Positions 9,119-15,550 of a stretch of DNA of 36,751 nt are shown here, in pieces (within the stretch, counting starts at the first letter, position 1; each line of letters begins with the position of its first letter). The translations under genes were made by a program, and so were the position numbers. Origin of the DNA: a virus. The notes beneath the pieces were generated by a model. That model was not told the DNA's origin. It searched no databases and saw only the letters and a program-made list of their open reading frames with translations. The stretch covers positions 1-36,751 of IMG/VR virus record IMGVR_UViG_3300034106_001645; one strand, written 5' to 3'.

Positions 9119-9775
9119 TTAGAAGGGAATGTCGTCCTCTGGGAAAGCCTCGGTGGACTTCGCGGAATCCATTTGTTCCTGGGCGTACTTCTTGCCAAAG
9201 AACGAGTTCCATTCAGGAGATGCCTTGATCTTCTCCTTGATGGAATTGCTGAAGGTCTCAAACACGCTCATGTCTGCCTCTGATATGGAGAACAGAACGG
9301 TCTTGTTGTGGCCCTGCGGGAGGCCTGCCTTCTTGATAGCGGCCGGCACACCAGAGATGCCGATGATGTTTGTGTACTCCTTGCCGTTGTTGCCTGTAGC
9401 GCGAGTCACTGACAACATGGCCCACTGGCCAAGGATGGCCTTCAACTCGAAGCCGCGGAGTTCCTGAGGGGTGAACTCCTTTCCACGCCAAGAGGTCAGA
9501 TCCTTGCGGAGCGTAGCGTTCTCCGACAGGGAGAGCGTGTAGTTCTTCGAGATGGACATCGGCTCGCCCTTTTCGGTGAGCAGGGGTTGGCCATCCTCGT
9601 CTTCACCGTGAATCTCGAACTGCACCATGATCTTGGGCTGGCGCTTCTCCCCGAAGGATCCTTCGGTCTTCTGCGTGCCAAGATCGATGATGCGATAGCA
9701 GCGGGCCAGATGCGTGCCCGGAGGCACAGGCTTGAAGGCTGACGCTGTTCCTGATTCTTTTGCAATGAGTCCCAT
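9119..9775 (-). CDS. Single-stranded DNA-binding-like protein
   Basis: 218 residues. Beta-rich body with HLARCYRIIDLGTQ, the repeated basic and aromatic positions of an OB-like phage ssDNA-binding family, and WAMLSVTRATGNNGKEYTNI. It ends in EAFPEDDIPF, the acidic tail with terminal Phe that bacterial SSBs use to recruit partner enzymes. It would coat single-stranded DNA during replication and recombination. TAGGA lies upstream of the ATG. The PD-(D/E)XK nuclease in the same operon fits a recombination pair. The family assignment is from pattern memory; the C-terminal tail is directly visible. Confidence 0.75.
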   Translation of the reverse strand: MGLIAKESGTASAFKPVPPGTHLARCYRIIDLGTQKTEGSFGEKRQPKIMVQFEIHGEDEDGQPLLTEKGEPMSISKNYTLSLSENATLRKDLTSWRGKEFTPQELRGFELKAILGQWAMLSVTRATGNNGKEYTNIIGISGVPAAIKKAGLPQGHNKTVLFSISEADMSVFETFSNSIKEKIKASPEWNSFFGKKYAQEQMDSAKSTEAFPEDDIPF

Positions 9776-9935
9776 GATGGATTCCTAGTTGGTTGCGGAG
9801 GAGAGCGAAATCGCTCGGGGTTGCTGTTCCTGCTTCTGCTCGGTCAAGAGCGTCTTCCAGGTCTATGGTGGCTTCTTCGAAGTCAGTCAAACTGACTGAT
9901 GCACTCTCGGAGCCAGTCAATTTGATGCTTGACAC
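9603..9935 (-). CDS. Hypothetical protein overlapping the SSB-like gene (GTG start)
   Basis: 110 residues from GTG at 9935 with GAGG six bases before it. The first ~52 residues (SVSLTDFEEATIDLEDALDR, then GTATPSDFALLRNQLGI) look like a normal acidic helical protein and fill the otherwise empty 9776-9882 gap. The rest runs 173 bp into the SSB-like gene in another frame and looks like out-of-frame sequence. Either a true overlapping gene, or a shorter gene whose real end is hidden by a sequence error. The start is credible, the C-terminus is not. Confidence 0.45.
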   Translation of the reverse strand: MSSIKLTGSESASVSLTDFEEATIDLEDALDRAEAGTATPSDFALLRNQLGIHHGTHCKRIRNSVSLQACASGHASGPLLSHHRSWHAEDRRILRGEAPAQDHGAVRDSR

Positions 9936-10086
9936 GATTTGCCTCGTTCAGGTTGTGGGCAGACATGGTTGCGTGCTGCTCAGAAAGGGTCATGTACTCG
10001 ATGTACTCCCGCTGAGCATCTTCGATCCTGCGTTGTGCCACCACTTTGCCTGACGGTTTTCTTAGAAGTTCAATTAGATCTTTCAT
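9883..10086 (-). CDS. Small coiled-coil phage protein, first gene of leftward operon
   Basis: 67 residues from ATG 10086: MKDLIELLRKPSGKVVAQRR, then a charged helix with AQREYIEYMTLSEQHA and a second with EANRVKHQIDWLREC. The MxKxLLxxLxxPS...AQRELEEA pattern is typical of an unnamed small phage family, which favours this start. An in-frame ATG at 10125 has a better ribosome site (AAGGA) and would add 13 residues. It is the first gene after the leftward promoter. Function unknown. Confidence 0.65.
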   Translation of the reverse strand: MKDLIELLRKPSGKVVAQRRIEDAQREYIEYMTLSEQHATMSAHNLNEANRVKHQIDWLRECISQFD

Positions 10087-10113
10087 GCGCTGTCTTTCGC
10101 TGTTGTGGAAGCA

Positions 10114-10127
10114 ACATGCTACCATGT
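10114..10127. promoter_or_regulatory. Inverted repeat, possible operator
   Basis: ACATG-CTAC-CATGT: five-base arms with a four-base spacer, lying just downstream of the leftward promoter and overlapping an alternative start codon. It is a possible site for the Cro-like product of the adjacent gene. Only one copy was seen, so this is weak. Confidence 0.3.
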
Positions 10128-10140
10128 GTGTAAGTCCTTC

Positions 10141-10169
10141 TTGCAATACCGTACAAAATTACTTAGGAT
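10141..10169 (+). promoter_or_regulatory. Candidate rightward promoter for the YdaS/Cro-like gene
   Basis: TTGCAA (10141-10146), a 17-base spacer and TAGGAT (10164-10169). The -10 abuts the -35 of the opposing leftward promoter. A transcript starting near 10176 would have a 5' leader of about 22 bases and no clear ribosome site before the ATG at 10198. Confidence 0.5.
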
Positions 10170-10175
10170 TGTCAA
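10148..10175 (-). promoter_or_regulatory. Leftward early promoter
   Basis: On the minus strand a perfect -35 TTGACA (10175-10170), a 16-base spacer and TACGGT (10153-10148) as -10. It points into the leftward operon, with the first coding ATG at 10125 or 10086. It overlaps the rightward candidate promoter, so the two cannot be occupied freely at once. The -10 matches the consensus only partly. Confidence 0.6.
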
Positions 10176-10197
10176 ACTCTGGCGTACACTATCCAAC

Positions 10198-10401
10198 ATG
10201 AACTTGAAAGACTACTTTGCAAACAAGCCCTATGGGTCGAAGGTCGAGCTTGCCAACAGGCTGGGCATTACGAAGACGTGGATGAGCCAACTCATTGCCG
10301 GCAGGGAGAAGTGCAGTCCAGCGATGGCGGTCAAGATCGAGCACATGACCGAAGGAGTCGTGGCTCGTGCTGACATGCGGCCGGACCTGTTCGGAGGATG
10401 A
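10198..10401 (+). CDS. YdaS/Cro-like helix-turn-helix regulator
   Basis: 67 residues from ATG 10198. LANRLGITKTWMSQLIAGRE is a clear helix-turn-helix: helix 2 with LANRLGI, turn, recognition helix WMSQLIAG, followed by SPAMAVKIEHMTEG as in the YdaS/Cro family that reads operators as dimers. The C-terminus (VVARADMRPDLFGG) is also typical. It is the first gene of the rightward operon and lies next to overlapping divergent promoters, so it probably controls one or both. No second (CI-type) repressor gene and no integrase are visible. The message appears to have little or no leader with a ribosome site. Confidence 0.85.
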   Translation: MNLKDYFANKPYGSKVELANRLGITKTWMSQLIAGREKCSPAMAVKIEHMTEGVVARADMRPDLFGG

Positions 10402-10402
10402 G

Positions 10403-10744
10403 ATGAACTGGTACAAGTTTGACTTTGCCGCTTACTGGGCTGAGACCTATGGCATCGCTGATGCAGAGGATCTGGCTTACAGGCGGCTTCGTGACTTGTA
10501 CTACCAAGCCGAAGGCCCGATCGAGAACGACCCGTCCAGGATTGAGCGCGAGATCGCCTTGGACTGGGACTGCATCGAGCCCGTGCTTTTGAGGTTTTTT
10601 GTCCAGGAGCCCAAAAACTACTGGACCCACAAGGCTTGGCAGGAAGACATCGACCATCGCAAGAAGAGGTCAGCGTCCAACGCCAAGGCAGGACAGATCG
10701 GTGGCAAGGCGAAAAAGGTGCGCAAGGCCCCCGAAATGTTGTAG
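10403..10744 (+). CDS. DUF1376 protein (replication-module type), copy 1
   Basis: 113 residues from ATG 10403 with GGAGG upstream. The body WYKFDFAAYWAETYGIADAE and LAYRRLRDLYYQAEGPI matches the DUF1376 family (YdaU-like), found beside regulators and replication genes of many phages. It has a basic Lys-rich C-terminus (HRKKRSASNAKAGQIGGKAK), possibly DNA-contacting. It lacks the C-terminal domain present in the next gene. Role in replication initiation is inferred from family context only. Confidence 0.8.
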   Translation: MNWYKFDFAAYWAETYGIADAEDLAYRRLRDLYYQAEGPIENDPSRIEREIALDWDCIEPVLLRFFVQEPKNYWTHKAWQEDIDHRKKRSASNAKAGQIGGKAKKVRKAPEML

Positions 10745-10835
10745 AGTGTTGCGAAACCCGGCTAGGTGGGAAGTCATGAGCCCACCGAAAAGCGACCCCG
10801 TCCCGCCTGCCGTTGGTTTCCTTTAGGACGGATCT

Positions 10836-11546
10836 TTGGACGCGGAAATGCACTACTACCCACACCACATTGGTGACTTTTTGCGCGACACATCATCGCT
10901 GTCGCCAAGGGACTCCTACATCTACTTGCGCTTGATCTGGCTCTACTACGAGTCCGAGAAGCCACTTCCTGACGATCTTGAAGTGCTTGCCTACAAGGTT
11001 GGCGTGCGGGGGGAAGAGCAGTTGATCTCACTTCTGCTTCGCACGTTCTTCAGATACGACCCGGATCTGAAATCACATACGCATCAGAGGATCGACACAG
11101 AAATTGCCAAGTACCAACGCAAGGCAAACTCTGCAAGGCAAGCAAATCAGACTCGTTGGGCATCTGAAGCTGATCTGAAATCAGATACGAAATCTGATGC
11201 GCGTCAGATCGCAACCAATAACCAAGAACCAAGAACCACTAACCAAGAACCATCAACCAATGTTGTGGCGCCTAAGCGGCGCAAGCAGCTCCCGGATGAC
11301 TTCTATCCTGATGCAACAGGTCTGAATGCTGCTGGGCAGAAGGGTGTTGATGTTGCGGTGGAGTTGCAGAAGTTCCGCGACTACCACGCATCCAAGGGTT
11401 CAGTGATGCTTGACTGGCAAGCAGCCTGGAGAACATGGGTGGGTAATGCTCGGCCTCAGTTCTCTGTTGTCTCGAAGCAGTCAGCTTTGGAGGCTCGAAA
11501 CGCGGAAGTGGCCCGTCGGTTTTTGGCTTCTCAGGAGGGTGTATGA
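10836..11546 (+). CDS. DUF1376 protein, copy 2, replication O-like
   Basis: 236 residues if the TTG at 10836 is used (AGGA eight bases before it); an ATG at 10848 is the alternative. Residues 6-90 (YYPHHIGDFLRDTSSLSPRD, YIYLRLIWLYYESEKPLPDD) are a DUF1376 domain. A low-complexity hydrophilic linker (NNQEPRTTNQEP, about 128-140) leads to a C-terminal domain with LPDDFYPDATGL and WQAAWRTWVGNARPQ, a pattern seen at the end of phage replication proteins that recruit the helicase loader. GGAGG near its end serves the next gene. It is a diverged tandem relative of the gene at 10403-10744; the intervening 91 bp hold only a 6-bp stem (10765-10786). Confidence 0.8.
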   Translation: MDAEMHYYPHHIGDFLRDTSSLSPRDSYIYLRLIWLYYESEKPLPDDLEVLAYKVGVRGEEQLISLLLRTFFRYDPDLKSHTHQRIDTEIAKYQRKANSARQANQTRWASEADLKSDTKSDARQIATNNQEPRTTNQEPSTNVVAPKRRKQLPDDFYPDATGLNAAGQKGVDVAVELQKFRDYHASKGSVMLDWQAAWRTWVGNARPQFSVVSKQSALEARNAEVARRFLASQEGV

Positions 11547-12163
11547 GCCAGAAGTTCATTGATGTGTTGGCTGGTGTTCACGACTTTTACGGCAAGGAGT
11601 TGACTCCGTTTGCTGCTCAGGTGTGGCAGCAGGCTTGCAAGCAGTTCGATGTTGAGCAGGTCACTAAGGCCTTGTCTGCTCACCTGATGGACCCTGAGCG
11701 CGGGCAGTTCATGCCGAAGCCCGCGGACATCGTGAGGCAGTTGCAGGGCACCAATACAGACAGGGCCCTGCTGGCCTGGGGGAAGGTCTTTGACGCAATG
11801 CAGAGCGTAGGTGCCTACAGGTCTGTCGTCTTTGACGATGGAGTCATCCACGCGGTCATTGAAGACTTGGGCGGTTGGCCGAAGGTTTGTAGATATCCCA
11901 ACGATGAGTTGCAGTTCCTACAGAAGCGCTTCTGTGATTCCTACCGCGCCTATGCCGGTAGGCAAGACGTCACTTTCCCTGCGCAGTTGACTGGCGTGTA
12001 TGACCTTGAGAACGCGAAGTTTGGTCATGTTTCGATGAACGGCCCGATCCTGATTGGAGATAAGCAGAAGGCTCTTGCGGTCAAAAGCGCAGGGGTAACC
12101 GGGCCGAAGACTCAGATGATCGAGATGAAGTCTGTCTTGCCTCGATTGCTGGAGGCAAGATGA
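11543..12163 (+). CDS. DUF6475-like replication-module protein
   Basis: 206 residues; ATG overlaps the previous stop and is preceded by GGAGG. The N-terminal half (FYGKELTPFAAQVWQQACKQ, FMPKPADIVRQLQG) resembles helical domains of phage helicase-loader-type proteins, and VVFDDGVIHAVIEDLGGWPK followed by QKRFCDSYRAY is the signature I know as DUF6475. It directly follows an O-like protein, the usual place of a helicase loader, so that role is inferred. No Walker ATPase motif is visible, so it is not a DnaC-type AAA+ loader. Confidence 0.7.
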   Translation: MSQKFIDVLAGVHDFYGKELTPFAAQVWQQACKQFDVEQVTKALSAHLMDPERGQFMPKPADIVRQLQGTNTDRALLAWGKVFDAMQSVGAYRSVVFDDGVIHAVIEDLGGWPKVCRYPNDELQFLQKRFCDSYRAYAGRQDVTFPAQLTGVYDLENAKFGHVSMNGPILIGDKQKALAVKSAGVTGPKTQMIEMKSVLPRLLEAR

Positions 12164-12369
12164 ACTGCATGGGTGGCTGGTGTTCCAAGAGACAGAATTG
12201 CGTGTACTACTGGCAGGAGAGCTACATGACGATGGAGAGGCTTTGTGAGCCAGACAACACCGACGCCTACCGTCGATACAGCATCAGAGACCTGGAGGCA
12301 TCAGTGCCTCGTTCGGTGGATCCTAAAACTCCGGGTCAAGGATCCAGTGGCTGGGCGCCTCGAGCTTAA
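12160..12369 (+). CDS. Small Cys-rich phage protein
   Basis: 69 residues, starting MNCMGGWCSKRQNCVYYW with RLCEPDNTDAYRRY after it. Cys at 3, 8, 14 and 29 could form a small metal site; similar Cys-start proteins ending near an RLC motif are common in phage replication regions. ATGA overlap with the upstream gene. Its last 125 bp overlap the next gene in another frame, and the sequence after about residue 48 looks non-natural, so the true protein may have been shorter in ancestors. Confidence 0.6.
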   Translation: MNCMGGWCSKRQNCVYYWQESYMTMERLCEPDNTDAYRRYSIRDLEASVPRSVDPKTPGQGSSGWAPRA

Positions 12370-12475
12370 CGGCGACGGTAAGTGGCGAGGCTGGAAGGTC
12401 AAAGACCCGAAAGTGTATGAGGACGTGTTAAAACAATGGCGGTTAGGTAACCGAGGAGAGGGTTGGTATGACTGA
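12245..12475 (+). CDS. Small phage protein (WRHQCLVR type)
   Basis: 76 residues from GTG 12245, with GGAGAGG just upstream. The body ETWRHQCLVRWILKLRVKDP, then KDPKVYEDVLKQWRLGNRGE, matches a recurring small phage family with WRHxCEVR at the start and GNRG near the end. This makes the frame convincing although it overlaps the preceding Cys-rich gene by 125 bp. The first ~13 residues are Thr-rich and a later start cannot be excluded. ATGA-like overlap with the next gene. Function unknown. Confidence 0.65.
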   Translation: MSQTTPTPTVDTASETWRHQCLVRWILKLRVKDPVAGRLELNGDGKWRGWKVKDPKVYEDVLKQWRLGNRGEGWYD

Positions 12476-12746
12476 GATGAGTGACTTTCAGCGCAAGTTC
12501 TTTGCGCAAGGCCTGGGGCAGAAGCTCTTCACTGAGCAAGAGTTTGGTGAGGCGGTAGCCGCGGCTAAGGCGGAGATCATGGCGGTGGCCATCCACACCT
12601 CCCGGCAGGTGGTGTTCATCGAGCGTTCTGCTTGCGCAGACCTTGTCGACGCTCTTGCAACAAACGAAGACGAGGGGGAGGTCTGCACTGCTCTGCGTAA
12701 CGCCGCGGAGTCGATCCGTAATCGGATCCCTGAGCAGCGTCAATGA
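12468..12746 (+). CDS. Hypothetical phage protein
   Basis: 92 residues. MSDFQRKFFAQGLGQKLFTE is followed by an Ala-rich helix (EFGEAVAAAKAEIMAVAIHT) and a C-terminal helix ending in NRIPEQRQ. No known motif. It overlaps neighbours at both ends (last bases form the start of the RuvC-like gene), so it belongs to the recombination operon. Confidence 0.6.
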   Translation: MTEMSDFQRKFFAQGLGQKLFTEQEFGEAVAAAKAEIMAVAIHTSRQVVFIERSACADLVDALATNEDEGEVCTALRNAAESIRNRIPEQRQ

Positions 12747-13195
12747 GGTTCTGCGGTATCGACCCTGGAGCCATCTCTGGTGCCTGGGGGATGCTTGATC
12801 ACCATGGCCAGTATGGGTCCAGTGGGTTCATTCCAAACGATGCCGGCCGGATTAAAGCGGGCGACTTCAAGACGGAACTGATGCAGGCGATCGACAAGCA
12901 GGACGTGATGTTCTGCATCGAGGACGTACACGCTATGCCCAAGCAAGGCGTAAGCAGCACCTTCAAGTTCGGCATGGCAGTAGGTGCGATACAGGCGATC
13001 GTGGAGTTGACTCGTGCCCCATGGGTGATTGTGAGACCTCAGGCATGGAAGAAGGACATGGGAGTCACCGCTGAGAAGACCACGAGTCTGGAGTTGGCGA
13101 GACGACTGTGGCCGAGCGCCCCGCTGAAGAGAGTCAAAGACCACGGCGTGGCGGAGGCTCTGCTGTTGGCTGAATGGCTTAGGAGGCAATCATGA
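12743..13195 (+). CDS. RuvC-like Holliday junction resolvase
   Basis: 150 residues, close to normal RuvC-family length. GIDPGAISGAWG holds catalytic Asp7; CIEDVHAMP holds Glu60; KDHGVAEALLLAEWL gives Asp133 and Glu138 as the last acidic positions of the RNase H-like fold. It would cut four-way DNA junctions made during phage recombination and clear branched DNA before packaging. It is coupled to the gene before and, unexpectedly, to the epimerase after (ATGA). It lies in a recombination module with an SSB-like protein, a PD-(D/E)XK nuclease and a Ref-like nuclease. Confidence 0.85.
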   Translation: MRFCGIDPGAISGAWGMLDHHGQYGSSGFIPNDAGRIKAGDFKTELMQAIDKQDVMFCIEDVHAMPKQGVSSTFKFGMAVGAIQAIVELTRAPWVIVRPQAWKKDMGVTAEKTTSLELARRLWPSAPLKRVKDHGVAEALLLAEWLRRQS

Positions 13196-14172
13196 TAGTG
13201 ATACTGGGAGGCGGTGGATTCATTGGCGGTCATTTGGGGCGCAGGCTCAAAAGCGAAGGGCACCGCGTTCGTATCGTAGACATCAAGCGACACGAGTATT
13301 TCCAGCAAGACGAGATATGCAACGAGTTCATACTTGGTGACTTGCGTGACCCAAAGACAGTAGCCCTAGTAATAGACGAAGGCTCTACTGTGTACCAGTT
13401 GGCTGCGGATATGGGTGGCGCTGGATACATATTCACCGGGCTCAATGATGCAAACGTAATGCATAACTCTGCGCTGATCAATCTGAACGTAGCGCATGAA
13501 TGTGTTCAAAAGAAAGTGAAGCGCGTCTTCTACTCATCATCGGCGTGCATGTATCCAGAATATAACCAACTGGATCCAGATAACCCAAATTGTGAAGAGA
13601 GTTCTGCTTACCCGGCTAACCCAGATTCTGAGTATGGCTGGGAGAAGCTATTCAGCGAGCGCTTGTATCTCGCTTTCAATCGCAACTACGGGCTAGACGT
13701 CAGGATTGCACGGTTCCACAATATTTTTGGGCCGCAGGGTACATGGACAGGCGGGAAGGAGAAGGCGCCCGCGGCGATGCTGCGCAAAGCGGCCGAGGGC
13801 TGCATGGAGGTCTGGGGAGACGGTAAGCAGACGCGCAGCTTCCTCTACATCGATGAGTGCATCGAGGCGGTCTTGAGATTGATGCGGTCAAACTTCTTGG
13901 GGCCGGTCAATATAGGGTCTAAAGAGATGGTCACCATCAATCAACTAGCCAAGATTGCCATCGAGATATCGGGCAAAGATTTGCGCATTCAAAACATACA
14001 CGGGCAAGAGTTCTTTGAGAAGTATGGATTCAAATGTCCTGTGGGTGTGCGCGGCAGAACATCTGATAACCGACTGTACAGAGACCAGATTGGATGGGAA
14101 GTATCTGCGCCTCTTGTGGACGGCATGAAAACAACATATGCCTGGATTGCAGGGCAACTGGAGAAACAGTGA
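13192..14172 (+). CDS. GDP-mannose 3,5-epimerase (GME-like, SDR family)
   Basis: 326 residues, full-length extended SDR enzyme. GGGGFIGGHL (6-15) is the NAD-binding Gly motif. SSSACMYPE gives Cys119, YGWEK gives Tyr148 and Lys152, and GGKEKAPAAM gives Lys191; GVRGRTSDN lies near the C-terminus. From memory, plant GME uses Cys145, Tyr174, Lys178 and Lys217; the spacings 29, 4 and 39 are identical here. Segments RFHNIFGPQGTWTGGKEKAP and VWGDGKQTRSFLYIDEC are nearly plant-like. GME converts GDP-D-mannose to GDP-L-galactose (and GDP-L-gulose). An extra ~10 residues precede GVRGR. It is ATGA-coupled to the RuvC-like gene in a DNA-recombination operon, an odd place for sugar metabolism. Two sugar-transferase-like genes lie 6 kb downstream. 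Confidence 0.9.
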   Translation: MIVILGGGGFIGGHLGRRLKSEGHRVRIVDIKRHEYFQQDEICNEFILGDLRDPKTVALVIDEGSTVYQLAADMGGAGYIFTGLNDANVMHNSALINLNVAHECVQKKVKRVFYSSSACMYPEYNQLDPDNPNCEESSAYPANPDSEYGWEKLFSERLYLAFNRNYGLDVRIARFHNIFGPQGTWTGGKEKAPAAMLRKAAEGCMEVWGDGKQTRSFLYIDECIEAVLRLMRSNFLGPVNIGSKEMVTINQLAKIAIEISGKDLRIQNIHGQEFFEKYGFKCPVGVRGRTSDNRLYRDQIGWEVSAPLVDGMKTTYAWIAGQLEKQ

Positions 14173-14333
14173 AAGAACCAACCTTATTGGACGTGTTCGC
14201 GGTCTTTGCAATGCACGCCATGCTGCAACGCGGACATGAGATCGAACTGATTGAACTGTCTGAGGTGTCGTATGAGATAGCTCAGGCCATGCTGGAGCAA
14301 TCCCAGAAAGCGGAACATGGACAGCCCCACTGA
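14169..14333 (+). CDS. Small hypothetical protein (GTG start)
   Basis: 54 residues from GTG 14169, overlapping the epimerase stop as GTGA with GGAG six bases before it. VKEPTLLDVFAVFAMHAMLQ is hydrophobic but probably a packed amphipathic helix; ELSEVSYEIAQAMLEQSQKA follows. Similar short helical proteins are frequent in phage replication regions. Function unknown. Confidence 0.65.
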   Translation: MKEPTLLDVFAVFAMHAMLQRGHEIELIELSEVSYEIAQAMLEQSQKAEHGQPH

Positions 14334-14664
14334 GATCAACCCTGAACGCAGCCTCGAGTACATCTGGCGGCACTCCAAGGCCTACGCAAAGGCTAAGGCG
14401 GAGCGGATCTACCTCGAGGAGTACCGAAAGAGCCTGAAGGCCATCTTGATGAAGCGTGCGCTGACGCAAGGATTTGAGGCAGCAAACGCTCAGGAACGGG
14501 AAGCCTACGCAGACCCCGACTACAAAGCCCTCTTGGAAGGCCTTAAAACGGCCATAGAGGCTGAGGAAGCGATCAGGTGGGGGTTGATAGCCGCAGAGGC
14601 TGCAATCGACGTCTGGCGGTCTAAGGAAGCCAGCGCAAGACAAGAGGTAAAGGCAGCACTATGA
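14317..14664 (+). CDS. Conserved helical phage protein
   Basis: 115 residues, almost entirely helical and Ala/Glu/Lys-rich (YIWRHSKAYAKAKAERIYLE, then MKRALTQGFEAANAQEREAY). I associate this pattern with a small phage protein often found just before Ref-like or DUF968-like nuclease genes, as here. Overlaps both neighbours. A role with the nuclease is possible but not shown by any motif. Confidence 0.7.
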   Translation: MDSPTEINPERSLEYIWRHSKAYAKAKAERIYLEEYRKSLKAILMKRALTQGFEAANAQEREAYADPDYKALLEGLKTAIEAEEAIRWGLIAAEAAIDVWRSKEASARQEVKAAL

Positions 14665-14939
14665 CGACACTGGCAGAGAAGAAGCATATGAGCCGCGTGG
14701 CGGAACTTGGATGCGCTGTATGCCGCAGGATGGGCCACGCGGGTACGCCTGCAGAACTGCATCACCCGCGGCACGGGGCAGGAATGGGCAAGAGAGCAGG
14801 TCACTTCAGCGTGATTCCGTTGTGCCCGGAGCACCACCGCGGCAACACCGGAGTCCACGGCCTGGGAACGAAAGGCTTCCCGAAGCACTGGGGCTTCACC
14901 GAAGAGGATCTGTTGAAGGAGACCCTCGAACTTGTGTAA
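14661..14939 (+). CDS. Ref-like (RecA-dependent nuclease) HNH protein
   Basis: 92 residues. GCAVCRRMG (Cys18, Cys21), ELHHPRHGAGMGKRAGHF (His34, His35), IPLCPEHHRG (Cys55, His58, His59) and GVHGLGTKGFPKHWG give the Cys/His zinc site and HNH catalytic core of the phage P1 Ref type, without P1 Ref's long N-terminal extension. P1 Ref cuts DNA at RecA-formed displacement loops. Here it would serve phage recombination with the RuvC-like and SSB-like proteins. It is the last gene before the first promoter-leader repeat. Confidence 0.8.
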   Translation: MTTLAEKKHMSRVAELGCAVCRRMGHAGTPAELHHPRHGAGMGKRAGHFSVIPLCPEHHRGNTGVHGLGTKGFPKHWGFTEEDLLKETLELV

Positions 14940-14954
14940 GACCCCATGAAACAG

Positions 14955-15024
14955 TAGGGATTGACTCAACGATCAAAGAGTCGCTTACACTGCATTCACT
15001 GCAATGACGCAGGTTAACAAGGAA
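14955..15024 (+). promoter_or_regulatory. Promoter-leader repeat, copy 1
   Basis: TAGGG (14955), TTGACT (14961-14966), CAAAGAGTCGCTTACACTGC with TACACT at 14986-14991, TTCACTGCA, then GCAGGTTAACAAGGAA ending at 15024. The order and spacing match two later copies; AAGGAA provides the ribosome site for the ATG at 15031. TTGACT and TACACT are 19 bases apart, a little long for sigma-70. The conserved block is best read as a promoter plus 5' leader. Confidence 0.7.
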
Positions 15025-15030
15025 ACCCAA

Positions 15031-15321
15031 ATGACTACCGCAATCAAGACCAGCCAGATCGACGACCTCGGCATCCTCCTGGCTCAGATCGCTGATCTGA
15101 CCAAGCAGGCCGACAAGATCAAGGCCGACATCAAGGAAGAGGCCAGCCTCAGTGGCCAGAAGGCGTTTGACGGTGAACTCTTCACCGCCAGCTACATCGA
15201 GAGCAACCGGTCCACCGTGGACTGGAAGGCGATCGCCAAGGTTCTGGCCATCCCGGCCGACCTCATTGCAAAGCACACCGGCACCACCGCGGTGTACAGC
15301 GTCAAGGTCACGTCCCGTTAA
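15031..15321 (+). CDS. Conserved phage protein (helical N-terminus, ERSTxDWKA-type C-terminus)
   Basis: 96 residues from ATG 15031, preferred over ATG 15004 because the leader repeat places AAGGAA just before it. ILLAQIADLTKQADKIKADI is a coiled coil; the second half contains YIESNRSTVDWKAIAKVL and AKHTGTTAVYSVKVTSR, a pattern I recognise in a widespread unnamed phage family. First gene after promoter-leader copy 1. Function unknown. Confidence 0.75.
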   Translation: MTTAIKTSQIDDLGILLAQIADLTKQADKIKADIKEEASLSGQKAFDGELFTASYIESNRSTVDWKAIAKVLAIPADLIAKHTGTTAVYSVKVTSR

Positions 15322-15326
15322 ACCCA

Positions 15327-15340
15327 GCCCCTTCGGGGGC
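15327..15340 (+). other. UUCG-tetraloop hairpin
   Basis: GCCCC-TTCG-GGGGC directly after the stop at 15321, without a T tract. C(UUCG)G loops are exceptionally stable RNA hairpins. It may stabilise the upstream message end or slow transcription; two more hairpins with the same loop occur in the late region. Confidence 0.7.
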
Positions 15341-15357
15341 ATACCAAGGAAAGCACC

Positions 15358-15513
15358 ATGAAGATCTGTTTCACAGAGAAGGAAGTCGCGGAGATTGTTC
15401 TGGCTTATGTGCAGAAGTTCTTCCCGCAGGCCAATGTGGCCGAGATTAGCCACTACAGCGTGGACTACTGCAGGGTAACGCACGAGGCTCCGGCTGAGCC
15501 TGAGGCTGAGTAA
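15358..15513 (+). CDS. Small hypothetical protein
   Basis: 51 residues starting MKICFTEKEVAEIVLAYVQK and ending in an acidic EAPAEPEAE tail. AAGGAAAGCACC precedes the ATG, a strong ribosome site. It sits between a UUCG hairpin and a terminator-like stem, completing the first small-gene cassette. Predicted helix then strands; no family recognised. Confidence 0.65.
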   Translation: MKICFTEKEVAEIVLAYVQKFFPQANVAEISHYSVDYCRVTHEAPAEPEAE

Positions 15514-15518
15514 GCACA

Positions 15519-15539
15519 AGGCCCCTAGTGGGCCTTTCC
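15519..15539 (+). terminator. Weak terminator between small-gene cassettes
   Basis: AGGCCC (15519-15524), loop CTAGT, GGGCCT (15530-15535), then TTTCCT. It lies six bases after the stop at 15513 and just before promoter-leader copy 2. The short T run suggests partial termination. Confidence 0.6.
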
Positions 15540-15550
15540 TACTTAAACAC

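Noticed and set aside
10741-10800. Stem GGTGGG/CCCACC between the two DUF1376 genes as a terminator
   Set aside because: Loop of 10 bases and no T tract; genes on both sides look co-transcribed.
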